DNA from: Gammaproteobacteria bacterium
Lineage (GTDB): Bacteria > Pseudomonadota > Gammaproteobacteria > Eutrophobiales > Eutrophobiaceae
DNA length: 47,342 bases
Assembly: GCA_022826885.1 (NCBI GenBank)
Contig: JAJDUB010000005.1
Span: 1-47,342, forward strand
Reading direction: 5' to 3'
Shown here piece after piece: positions 1-7,398 of this stretch (position 1 is its first letter; each line of letters begins with the position of its first letter). The notes under the pieces are model-generated. The model searched no databases. It had not been told where the DNA came from and was given only the letters and a program-made list of their open reading frames with translations. A program made the translations under genes and the position numbers.

Positions 1-898
1 GTTCGACCTTGAAATTCGTATCCGTGTTATCCCGATAGCCTTCCGTATTGAGCGGGTTGGTATCTGCAGGGTCCGGAACCAATGGTATATTACAGCCCAG
101 ATCGGCACATTCCACTGAAGCGAGCACCGGTCCGACACCCTTGTGTTCATAGTAATCCGCGGTGAGGAGCAGCGAGGTATTCTCGCCGTTATCCCAGAGC
201 AGGTGACCGCGCACGCCGATGTCATCCAGGTCATCTCCATCCGCCACCAGGGGCCCGTTATTCCGGTAACCGTCCCGCTCATTGTAGGTGAATGCGACGC
301 GTGCGCCGAAATTGTCGGAGAAGGGAACATTCAGGGCGCCTTCTACGTCAACCGCATCAAAATTGCCGTAACCCGCCTGGATATCGCCGCCGAATGCTTC
401 CAGGTCGGGTTTCCTGGTAATGACGTTCACCACCCCCGACGTGCTGTTGCGTCCGTACAGCGTGCCCTGGGGGCCGCGCAGCACTTCGACACGCTCAACG
501 TCATAGAAATAGGCATTGATGCCGGACATGCGCGGCACCAGGGCGCCGTCCATGTAGAACGCGGTAGTCGGGTCCGAGGTATTCCTGCGCTCCGACTGGG
601 ATATGCCGCGTATAGTGATAAAAATTGCGTCCCTGGCGTCTTCGGTAGCAACAGTCACATTGGGTACGACATTGCTGAGCCCGATGGCATCGTATACACC
701 GGCCTGCTGCAGTTGCTCACCGGTGAATGCGGTAACGGCAACCGGCGTGTCCTGCAGACCTTCCGCGCGCTTTTGCGCGGTGACCACGATCTCCTCGAGC
801 ACCTGCGCCCGGGCTGCACCGGAGCATAACAGCAAACCGGCCACGGCCGGGATCAGTATGTGGCTTATGCAGAATGTTTTGTGATTTTGTGTTTTCAT
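1..898 (-). CDS. TonB-dependent outer-membrane receptor, N-terminal part (truncated by window edge)
   Basis: The reading frame is open from an ATG at 896-898 to the window edge, so only about 299 residues of a protein usually 700-800 long are present. It starts with a signal peptide ending in CSGAARAQ. A TonB-box-like stretch EEIVVTAQKR follows at about residues 35-44, then a plug domain with the family sequences TPVAVTAFTGEQL, IRGI and VEVLRGPQGTLYGRNSTSGVVN. The first barrel strands follow (GYGNFDAVDVEGALN and similar). Such receptors import siderophores, cobalamin, sugars or other scarce ligands using the proton-motive force relayed by TonB; the ligand cannot be told from this part. A GGGGG ribosome site lies just upstream (AAGAAGGGGGCGTT before ATG). 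It stands alone, read leftward, 95 bp from waaA. Confidence 0.93.
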   Translation of the reverse strand, partial: MKTQNHKTFCISHILIPAVAGLLLCSGAARAQVLEEIVVTAQKRAEGLQDTPVAVTAFTGEQLQQAGVYDAIGLSNVVPNVTVATEDARDAIFITIRGISQSERRNTSDPTTAFYMDGALVPRMSGINAYFYDVERVEVLRGPQGTLYGRNSTSGVVNVITRKPDLEAFGGDIQAGYGNFDAVDVEGALNVPFSDNFGARVAFTYNERDGYRNNGPLVADGDDLDDIGVRGHLLWDNGENTSLLLTADYYEHKGVGPVLASVECADLGCNIPLVPDPADTNPLNTEGYRDNTDTNFKVE

Positions 899-963
899 AA
901 CGCCCCCTTCTTTAAAACGAACCAACATGTACAGGTTAGTTTCTGCGAATACAATAGTCAAGA

Positions 964-992
964 ATTATACATCAGGAAAGGGTAGTAATTAA
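964..992 (-). promoter_or_regulatory. candidate sigma70 promoter for the TonB-dependent receptor
   Basis: On the minus strand a perfect TATAAT (964-969) lies 17 bases after TTAATT (987-992), placing transcription start near 957, about 60 bases before the receptor ATG. A second, weaker pair (TTGACT at 956-961, TAACCT at 933-938, also 17 apart) overlaps it. Either could serve; the call rests on sequence alone. Confidence 0.42.
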
Positions 993-993
993 A

Positions 994-2268
994 TCAGGGG
1001 TTCGCCAGGCATTTGTCGAGTAATCCCATGACCGAATCGGTAGCGCCCCGGTTCTGCCGCACCAGCCGTTGCCCGCGCTCGCCACGGGTCCGTCCCAGAT
1101 CGGCATCCTGCAACAGGCTGCTGACTGCCGCGGCCAGTTGCGCAGCATCCGTAACGATCATGATGGCGTCGTCAGCCTTGAACAGTTCGATAACTTCCCT
1201 GAAATTGGCGGTATGTTGCCCGCTGATCAGCGGCACGCCCAGTGCGGCCGGTTCCAGCACGTTATGCCCGCCGACGGGTGCCAGGCTGCCGCCCACGAAC
1301 GCCGCATCGGCGCAGGCGTAGAACAGGGGAAGCTCTCCCAGTGTATCCAGCAGGTACACGTCCGTATCCCGCGCCTCGACGCCCGCGGCCGCACTGCGCC
1401 TGGCAACTTCCAGGCCGCGCCTCACGCACAGGTGATATACCTTGTCGAAACGTTCCGGATGGCGCGGCGCGATGATCAGGAAGCAGTCCGCAAGCGACCG
1501 CCTGACCCGGTCGAACGCATCAAGGACCTGTTCTTCCTCGCCCGCGTGGGTGCTGGCCGCGATCCATACCGGACGTCCCGCAGCGATAGTGCGCCGCAGT
1601 GACGCTGCCTGTACCGCAGCGTCAGCGCCCGTGTCGATATCGAACTTCAGGTTGCCCGCTATCGAGACCCTGGCAGGGTCCGCGCCCAGCGCCAGGAATC
1701 GCTCTGCATCTTCCGCGCTCCGGGCCGCGATATGACTCAACAATCCCACGGCAGACGCAGAGAAACGCCGGAATTTCAGGTAACCGCGATACGAGGCGAC
1801 AGACAGCCTGGCATTGACCAGGACAGAGGGAACGCCGCGGCGTTTGCAATAGTAGAGCAGGTTCGGCCATATCTCCGTCTCCAGGATAACCAGTAAGCGC
1901 GGGTTGATCCGGCGCAGGAACAGGTGTACGGCATGGGGCAGGTCATAGGGCAGGTAGCGATGCTCCACCGTTCCGGCGAAAAGAGACCTGACCCGCGCCG
2001 CGCCCGTGGGCGTGACGGTCGTCAGCAACACCCGGCAATCAGGGTAAGCGCCAAGCAGGCGTTTCACCAGTTCGCCGGATGCCTGCACTTCGCCCACGGA
2101 TACCGCGTGGACCCAGATCACCGGCTGCGCGGACCCGGGTTTCGGGATGTAACCGAAGCGCTCGGGGATGCGTTCCAGGTAAGCGCGGTTTTTTGTCCCC
2201 CGCAACAGCAGGTAACACAGCGCCAGCGGCGCGCACAGGTACAGGACCAGGCTGTATAAAAACCTCAT
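994..2268 (-). CDS. waaA: 3-deoxy-D-manno-octulosonic acid (Kdo) transferase
   Basis: WaaA (KdtA) transfers Kdo from CMP-Kdo to lipid IVA at the cytoplasmic face of the inner membrane, starting the LPS inner core. The 424-residue protein has the normal length. An N-terminal hydrophobic anchor (residues 1-22) precedes the GT-B fold. Visible family motifs are HAVSVGEV with the catalytic Glu at residue 60, TTVTPTG, ETEIWPN, GNLKFD, APRHPERF and the CMP-Kdo-binding GGSLAPVGGHNVLEPAALG. Its ATG overlaps the hldD stop as ATGA, so it is the third gene of a coupled hldE-hldD-waaA unit that makes heptose and attaches the first core sugars. Whether it adds one or two Kdo residues cannot be read from the sequence. 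Confidence 0.96.
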   Translation of the reverse strand: MRFLYSLVLYLCAPLALCYLLLRGTKNRAYLERIPERFGYIPKPGSAQPVIWVHAVSVGEVQASGELVKRLLGAYPDCRVLLTTVTPTGAARVRSLFAGTVEHRYLPYDLPHAVHLFLRRINPRLLVILETEIWPNLLYYCKRRGVPSVLVNARLSVASYRGYLKFRRFSASAVGLLSHIAARSAEDAERFLALGADPARVSIAGNLKFDIDTGADAAVQAASLRRTIAAGRPVWIAASTHAGEEEQVLDAFDRVRRSLADCFLIIAPRHPERFDKVYHLCVRRGLEVARRSAAAGVEARDTDVYLLDTLGELPLFYACADAAFVGGSLAPVGGHNVLEPAALGVPLISGQHTANFREVIELFKADDAIMIVTDAAQLAAAVSSLLQDADLGRTRGERGQRLVRQNRGATDSVMGLLDKCLANP

Positions 2269-3212
2269 CGGGCCGGCTGCCCGCTCAACCTGTCCAGGTA
2301 TTTCCTGATGCCCAGTTCCAGCACGGTGAAGGGTTTACGGTATCCGGCCTCCCGCAAGGCGGAAATATCCGCTTCGGTAAAACTCTGGTATGCGTCCAGC
2401 AGATCTTCCGGGAAATCCATGTATTGGATCCTGCCCCCCGTGTGCCAGTCGATGAGCAGGCGGGCGATATCGTTAAAGCTCCTGCTCCTGCCGGTGCCGA
2501 CGTTGAAAATACCGCTGACACGGCTGTGTTTCATGAACCACAGGTTGACATCCACCACGTCATCGACATGGATGAAATCCCGGCGCTGTTCTCCGTCCGG
2601 ATAGCCGCCGCTGCCCTTGAACAATCTCGCTTCTCCGTTTTCCAGCAACTGCCGGTGCAGGCGGAAAACCATGCTGGCCATTTTTCCCTTGTGCTGTTCT
2701 CCGGGACCGTACACGTTGAAATACCTCAAGCCGGCAACCTGGGAGGACGCGTCCTGCATGATCCTGCGGGCATGGCGGTCGAACAGCAGTTTGGAGTAGC
2801 CATACAGGTTGGCAGGATGCTCGTACTGCGGCCTTTCGATGAAACGCCGGTTGCCGCCGTACACCGCGGCGCTGGAGGCATAAATCAGGCCGGCGCCGTT
2901 ATCGACGCAGGCTTCCAGCAGCCGCCTCGACCAGGCGTAGTTGTTTTCCAGCATGAACCTGCCATCCCGCTCCAGGGTATCGGAACAGGCGCCCTGGTGA
3001 AACACCCGTTCCACGCCGGCGAGCCCGCCGGGCAGGGACGCCATGAACTCATCCTTGTCCAGGTAATCCAGAAAATCGCAGTCGACCAGGTTGCGGAACC
3101 TGGCCCCATCGGTCAGGTCGTCGACGGCGATAATGTCGGACCGGCCGGCCGCGTTCAGGCCCCGCACCAGGTTGCTGCCGATAAACCCGGCCGCCCCGGT
3201 AACGACGATCAT
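2265..3212 (-). CDS. hldD: ADP-L-glycero-D-manno-heptose 6-epimerase
   Basis: HldD (RfaD) is an NADP-dependent epimerase that converts ADP-D-glycero- to ADP-L-glycero-manno-heptose, the donor for LPS inner-core heptosyltransferases. The extended-SDR signature is present: Rossmann loop VTGAAGFIGSNL at residues 4-15, YASSAAVYG around 111-119 and the catalytic Tyr137-xxx-Lys141 in LYGYSK. I start it at the ATG at 3210-3212, giving MIVVTGAAGFIG and 315 residues. That start overlaps the hldE stop as ATGA, whereas an 18-residue upstream extension would only read back through hldE and lacks family similarity. Confidence 0.95.
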   Translation of the reverse strand: MIVVTGAAGFIGSNLVRGLNAAGRSDIIAVDDLTDGARFRNLVDCDFLDYLDKDEFMASLPGGLAGVERVFHQGACSDTLERDGRFMLENNYAWSRRLLEACVDNGAGLIYASSAAVYGGNRRFIERPQYEHPANLYGYSKLLFDRHARRIMQDASSQVAGLRYFNVYGPGEQHKGKMASMVFRLHRQLLENGEARLFKGSGGYPDGEQRRDFIHVDDVVDVNLWFMKHSRVSGIFNVGTGRSRSFNDIARLLIDWHTGGRIQYMDFPEDLLDAYQSFTEADISALREAGYRKPFTVLELGIRKYLDRLSGQPAR

Positions 3213-4654
3213 GCAGGTCCCCGGTCTGATTTCCTGATGGCGTCCACGATCCCGCTGGTCGAACAACCGTCCACCAGCGGCAGCGTTATTACGCCGCCTC
3301 CCTGCTGCTGTACGTGCCCGGCGCCGGCAACCTGTTCCGGCGCGTAATCGCCGCCCTTGACCAGCAGGTCGGGATTGACCAGTTGCACCAGCCGTTCCGG
3401 CGTATCCTCGGAAAACACCACGAGCCAGTCGACCGCTTCCAGTCCCGCCAGGACCTTCAGGCGTTTATCAAGGTCCTGCAACGGTCTTCCCGGGCCCTTG
3501 AGTCTGCGCACGGAAGCGTCGTCGTTCACTGCAACGACCAGCCTGTCACCCAGCGCCCTCGCCTGTTCCAGGCAATCGACATGGCCCGCGTGCAGCAGAT
3601 CGAAACAACCGTTGGTCATGACTATCTTCTCCCCCCTGCTCCTGCTGCGTTCGAGCGCGCTGAGCAGTTCCTCCGGCTGCATCCGTTTCTGCGCGCCGGG
3701 GCGTCCGGCGCGCGCATTCAATTCAGCCGCGCTGACGGTCGCCGCGCCCAGTTTCCCGACGGCAATCCCGGCTGCCGAGTTGGCAAAACCGGCCGCCTCG
3801 CGGTACCCGTAGCCGGAAGCAAGCGCTGCCGCAAACATCGCTATCACGGTATCGCCGGCGCCGGTGACGTCAAACACCTCATATGTCTCAGCCGGCAGAT
3901 TGACGATTTCACGTTCTGCCCCGTCCACCAGCGTCATGCCGCGATCGCCCCGGGTAATCAGCACGGCGTCCAGCGACAGTTCGTCACACAGGGACCTGGC
4001 TTTGGCGCAGACTTCGTCTTCACTCAGGCTTTCACCTGCGACGCTCTCGAACTCCCGGTAGTTCGGCGTCAGCACCGAGGCGTTTTTGTAGCGGTTAAAA
4101 TCCTCGCCTTTCGGATCGATGATCACGGGCAGACCGTGTTCACGGGCAAGTTCGACCAGCGTATCCACCCGGGCCAGGCTGCCCTTGGCGTAATCGGACA
4201 GCACCACCAGGGTGGCGTCATGCAACTGTTCGGCGTAAATCTCCAGCATGCGGTCTGCTGCGTTTGCCGGAAATTCCTCTTCGTAGTCCAGGCGCAGAAG
4301 CTGCTGGTTTTGACTTAAAACCCTCAGTTTGGTTATAGTGGAGACGCCAGGTAGACGATAACAAAGATAACAGACCCCCGACTCCGCCAATGCCGACTCC
4401 AGGAACCCGGCCTGCCCGTCATCTCCGGTTATGCCAACGAGCGTGACCTTCACCCCCAGGCTGCTGATATTCGCGGCGACGTTGGCCGCGCCTCCCGGGC
4501 GTTCTTCGACCCTGTCCACCCTGACCACCGGGACCGGCGCTTCCGGTGAAATTCTTCCGGCGCTGCCGAAAACGTAGCGGTCCAGCATCACATCGCCTGC
4601 TACCAGGATATTCGCATGCTCTCCGGGACAAAAATTTGTGCGCGTCGTGACCAT
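3209..4654 (-). CDS. hldE: bifunctional D-glycero-beta-D-manno-heptose-7-phosphate kinase / heptose-1-phosphate adenylyltransferase
   Basis: HldE (RfaE) catalyses two steps of ADP-heptose synthesis in the cytosol. Residues about 15-310 form a ribokinase-family (PfkB) domain with the anion-hole and catalytic motif DVTGAGDTV (Asp268). Residues about 345-475 are a nucleotidyltransferase domain with TNGCFDLLHAGH at 347-358 (the HxGH site). The length of 481 matches the fused enterobacterial form rather than separate HldA and HldC proteins. It is the first gene of the hldE-hldD-waaA unit. Its 5' end overlaps the 5' end of the divergent DUF3108 gene by 39 bp, so both promoters must lie inside, or very close to, the opposite reading frames. 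Confidence 0.95.
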   Translation of the reverse strand: MVTTRTNFCPGEHANILVAGDVMLDRYVFGSAGRISPEAPVPVVRVDRVEERPGGAANVAANISSLGVKVTLVGITGDDGQAGFLESALAESGVCYLCYRLPGVSTITKLRVLSQNQQLLRLDYEEEFPANAADRMLEIYAEQLHDATLVVLSDYAKGSLARVDTLVELAREHGLPVIIDPKGEDFNRYKNASVLTPNYREFESVAGESLSEDEVCAKARSLCDELSLDAVLITRGDRGMTLVDGAEREIVNLPAETYEVFDVTGAGDTVIAMFAAALASGYGYREAAGFANSAAGIAVGKLGAATVSAAELNARAGRPGAQKRMQPEELLSALERSRSRGEKIVMTNGCFDLLHAGHVDCLEQARALGDRLVVAVNDDASVRRLKGPGRPLQDLDKRLKVLAGLEAVDWLVVFSEDTPERLVQLVNPDLLVKGGDYAPEQVAGAGHVQQQGGGVITLPLVDGCSTSGIVDAIRKSDRGPA

Positions 4655-5446
4655 GTCACGATCAGTATAAAGCCGGGGCGGGTTGACTGTACAGGCATTG
4701 TCTCTTTGTTCACTGCGGTAATTTTTTCGTGCCTGGTCGTGGCGCCGACCCCCGCCGGCGCAGGAAACGTTACCGGCCTGCGTACTTTCCAGGCGGAATA
4801 TTCCCTGTACGCCAAAGACACCAGGGCCGCCCGGGTTATCCGCAGCCTGACCAGGCTGGATGACAACAGCTATGAGTACCGGTCCGAGACGAAAACGGTG
4901 GGCCTGATCTCGTTATTCAGGAAGCTGCATATCGTCGAGTCCAGCCGCCTGATGGTAGAGGAGCGTATGCTGAAACCGCTTCACTACAGTTACGGGCGCA
5001 CCGGTTACAGGAAAAAACGCGATGTTTCCATCGAGTTCAACCGCGCGACCAACAAGATAAAAAACACCATCAACGGCGATTTCTGGCACCTGCCGATGGA
5101 GCCTGCCGTGATGGACAAACTGCTGTACCAGCTCGCCATCATGCACGATCTGCAGAACGGGCGGATACCTGCTTCCTACCGGATCGCCGACGGCGGAGGC
5201 ATCAAGACCTACAGCTTCGAGAAGCTGGGCGAGGAAGTAGTGGAAACGCCTCTTGGCAGTTTCAATACCATAAAGATGCTCAGGCACAAACCCGGCAGCA
5301 GCCGCAAGTCGGTATTCTGGTGCGCGCCCGACCTGGAGTTTTTACAGGTGAAGGTTGAGCATACCGAAAAGGACGGCAGCACCACGGTGGCGGTGCTCAA
5401 ATCATTGCAGGGCGAACTGCACTTATCCGCAGATGACGCAGATTAG
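4616..5446 (+). CDS. DUF3108 family exported protein
   Basis: 276 residues if started at the ATG at 4616, which has AGGA seven bases upstream. A TTG at 4706 would begin directly at a signal-peptide-like segment (LFTAVIFSCLVVAPTPAGAG), so the true start is uncertain. The mature part (TFQAEYSLYAKDTRAARV, RSETKTVGLISLFRK, YGRTGYRKKRDVSIEF, FWCAPDLEFLQVKVEH) reads as the DUF3108 beta-rich periplasmic family, whose function is not established. Beside LPS core genes an envelope role is plausible, but that is inference. The last codons and the stop are encoded by the left outer arm of a long palindrome, so the C-terminal residues SADDAD are probably repeat-derived rather than ancestral. Confidence 0.8.
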   Translation: MLSGTKICARRDHVTISIKPGRVDCTGIVSLFTAVIFSCLVVAPTPAGAGNVTGLRTFQAEYSLYAKDTRAARVIRSLTRLDDNSYEYRSETKTVGLISLFRKLHIVESSRLMVEERMLKPLHYSYGRTGYRKKRDVSIEFNRATNKIKNTINGDFWHLPMEPAVMDKLLYQLAIMHDLQNGRIPASYRIADGGGIKTYSFEKLGEEVVETPLGSFNTIKMLRHKPGSSRKSVFWCAPDLEFLQVKVEHTEKDGSTTVAVLKSLQGELHLSADDAD

Positions 5447-5613
5447 CGCAGAATCCCCCTGTTCGTCATTCCGGGCTTGACCCGGAATCCAGTAGACAAC
5501 AAAACTCCTTATAAGGAAGGCTTGTTTTGACTGGATTCCGGGTCAAGCCCGGAATGACGACATAAACAGGGCGGCGCTGATTTCATCTGCGCAAATCTGC
5601 GTCATCTGCGGAT
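5425..5613. repeat. 189-bp nested palindromic repeat, MITE-like, possible bidirectional terminator
   Basis: Outer arms 5425-5452 and 5586-5613 match as inverted repeats at 27 of 28 positions. Inner arms 5464-5493 and 5530-5559 match at 30 of 30 (core ATTCCGGGCTTGACCCGGAAT, a motif I have seen as a dispersed repeat in other bacteria). Within the loop CAAAAC (5500-5505) pairs with GTTTTG (5524-5529) around the perfect palindrome TCCTTATAAGGA (5506-5517). The element lies between the convergent DUF3108 and dsbC genes and could terminate both. It supplies the DUF3108 stop codon at 5444-5446. Confidence 0.85.
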
Positions 5614-5625
5614 TGATCAACAGAA

Positions 5626-6345
5626 TTAACCGGAATACTGCTGCAGCGCCTCAAGCAGGTCGTCCGGCGGTACGTAGCCGGGCATTTCCTGGCCGTTTTC
5701 CAGGTAGATGGCGGGCGTTCCCCGCACGCCCAGGTTCTGCCCCAGTTCGTATTGCCGCTGCACCGGGTTGTCGCATTGCGCCGGTTTAACCGGCCTGCCC
5801 CCCTTGGCCAGGGTCATTGCCTCATTCGGGTCAGCCGCACACCAGACTGATTCCATCTCCCTGAAGGAGTCCGAGTCGATCCCTGCCCGCGGGAAGGCCA
5901 GGTACCTGACGGCAACACCCTTGCCGTTCAACTCGGCCATGTCGCGGTGGAATTGCCGGCAGTAGCCGCAGGTTATATCGGTAAAGACATATACCGTATG
6001 CCGGGCGGCTTCAGGAACAAAGTCTATGGTCTCGGACTCAGGGATGCTTTCCAGGACCCGCTTCCTGGCGGCGGCGCGTTCCTGCTCGCTCAGGTTGATT
6101 TTTTCACCCAGGTCAATCAGGTCCCCCTGCAGGATATAGCGGCCGTCTTCGCTAAGGTAGAACATCTCCGTGCCCAGCATGACTTCGTACAGCCCGGGAA
6201 TCGGGGCCGGTTTGATCCGGGTGATCTCAACATCCGGGAAAACGTCGGTAATGGCCTTGCGCAGGAAGTCTTCCCGGTCCGGGTCGGCGTATATACCGGA
6301 GGAAAACAGGAGAACCGAAAAAATCAGTATCCACTTACATCGCAT
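5626..6345 (-). CDS. dsbC: thiol:disulfide interchange protein DsbC
   Basis: Periplasmic disulfide isomerase that reshuffles wrong disulfides and is kept reduced by DsbD. A signal peptide (residues 1-20, ending SSGIYA) is followed by an N-terminal dimerisation domain (about 21-80) and a linker. The thioredoxin fold carries the active site CGYC at 126-129 and the cis-Pro segment RGTPAIYL near the end. The second cysteine pair (WCAAD and QCDNP) corresponds to the structural disulfide of DsbC. 239 residues is normal. It follows xerD on the same strand, as in E. coli and Pseudomonas, but recJ, the next gene in E. coli, is not here; the palindrome and DUF3108 gene occupy that position. Confidence 0.94.
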   Translation of the reverse strand: MRCKWILIFSVLLFSSGIYADPDREDFLRKAITDVFPDVEITRIKPAPIPGLYEVMLGTEMFYLSEDGRYILQGDLIDLGEKINLSEQERAAARKRVLESIPESETIDFVPEAARHTVYVFTDITCGYCRQFHRDMAELNGKGVAVRYLAFPRAGIDSDSFREMESVWCAADPNEAMTLAKGGRPVKPAQCDNPVQRQYELGQNLGVRGTPAIYLENGQEMPGYVPPDDLLEALQQYSG

Positions 6346-6487
6346 CTATCGCCTCCTTGTCAGTTTCGTATTAATTCTATCGACAGACAATGGTAATGTC
6401 CAACGCGGATCTGCTTGTGAAATCTTATCAGCCATCCCTGGCGCAACATTAATGGCTTCGATAAGCCCCAGCCTCGCCATCCGTGGC

Positions 6488-7375
6488 TCATCCCCGCGGG
6501 TGATGTTCAGCGTGCAGGTTCTTCAACCGTTCCCTGGCGACGTGGGTATAGATCTGCGTGGTCGAGATATCACTGTGGCCCAGCAACATCTGCACCACGC
6601 GCAAGTCAGCGCCGTGATTCAGCAGGTGCGTGGCGAACGCGTGCCTGACCACGTGCGGGGACAGCGTCTTGCTGATGCCCGCCCGGACTGCGTGGCGTTT
6701 TATTGCATGCCAGAACGTCTGGCGCGTCATCATGCGGCCGCGGCGGCTGGGAAACAATACGTCCACGGGAGGCTCCTGCAACAGTTCAGCGCGTCCCTGG
6801 CGGATAAATTTCTCCACCCAGTCGGACGCTTCCTCTCCCAGCGGCACCAGGCGTTCCTTGTTGCCCTTGCCGATCACACGGAGCACGCCCTGCCTTAAAT
6901 TCACCTGTGCCAGTTGCAGACCGACCAGCTCCGATACTCTAAGCCCGGTCGCGTACAACACCTCCAGCATTGCCCGGTCGCGCTGGCCCACGGCTGTGGC
7001 GGTATCCGGCGCGTCGAGCAGGCTCTCCACCTCCTCCTCGGTGAGGGATTTCGGCAGGGGACGGCCGATACGCGGCGCGGCGACCCGGGCGCAGGGATCG
7101 TGGCTGATACGCCCCTCCCTGGCCAGGTACTGAAAGAAACGGCGCAGGGAAGACAGGCGCCGGGCGCTGGTGCGGGAGGATTTCCCGGTCAACGTGGCCA
7201 GGTAGGCCAGGATATCTTCCGGGCGGGACTGCAACAGGTCGCGGGACGCGGACGCCAGCCAATCGGTGTAGGAGTAGAGGTCGCTCCGGTAGGCGCTCAG
7301 GGTATTCTCGCTCAGGCCCCGCTCCAGCCACAGGGCATCGAGAAACTGATCGATGACGGTTTGTTTATCCGACAT
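6488..7375 (-). CDS. xerD: site-specific tyrosine recombinase XerD
   Basis: XerD, with XerC, resolves chromosome dimers at dif under FtsK control. The 295-residue protein has the N-terminal SAM-like core-binding domain (about 1-95) and a C-terminal catalytic domain with all expected residues: Arg146 (ATGLRVSEL), Lys170, His241 and Arg244 (LSPHVVRHAFATH), His267 (LLGHSDI) and the nucleophile Tyr276 (TTQIYTHV). Family length, residue spacing and the dsbC neighbour favour XerD over XerC. A 142-bp gap to dsbC shows no obvious terminator, so the two genes could be co-transcribed. No dif-like site was recognised in the window. Confidence 0.94.
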   Translation of the reverse strand: MSDKQTVIDQFLDALWLERGLSENTLSAYRSDLYSYTDWLASASRDLLQSRPEDILAYLATLTGKSSRTSARRLSSLRRFFQYLAREGRISHDPCARVAAPRIGRPLPKSLTEEEVESLLDAPDTATAVGQRDRAMLEVLYATGLRVSELVGLQLAQVNLRQGVLRVIGKGNKERLVPLGEEASDWVEKFIRQGRAELLQEPPVDVLFPSRRGRMMTRQTFWHAIKRHAVRAGISKTLSPHVVRHAFATHLLNHGADLRVVQMLLGHSDISTTQIYTHVARERLKNLHAEHHPRG

Positions 7376-7398
7376 TGATTATTTTCCGCAGAGGCCAT

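Noticed and set aside
143..829. Open frame of 228 codons on the plus strand at the left end
   Set aside because: It is antisense to the TonB-dependent receptor, whose frame shows a signal peptide and plug motifs; the plus-strand translation has no family similarity.
901..960. Operator-like dyad AACCAACATGTACAGGTT upstream of the TonB receptor
   Set aside because: Only the outer AACC/GGTT and scattered central bases are symmetric; too weak to call a binding site.
2079..3347. 422-codon plus-strand open frame opposite hldD and waaA
   Set aside because: Pro/Arg/Gly-rich composition typical of an antisense frame in GC-rich DNA; the minus strand encodes two recognised enzymes.
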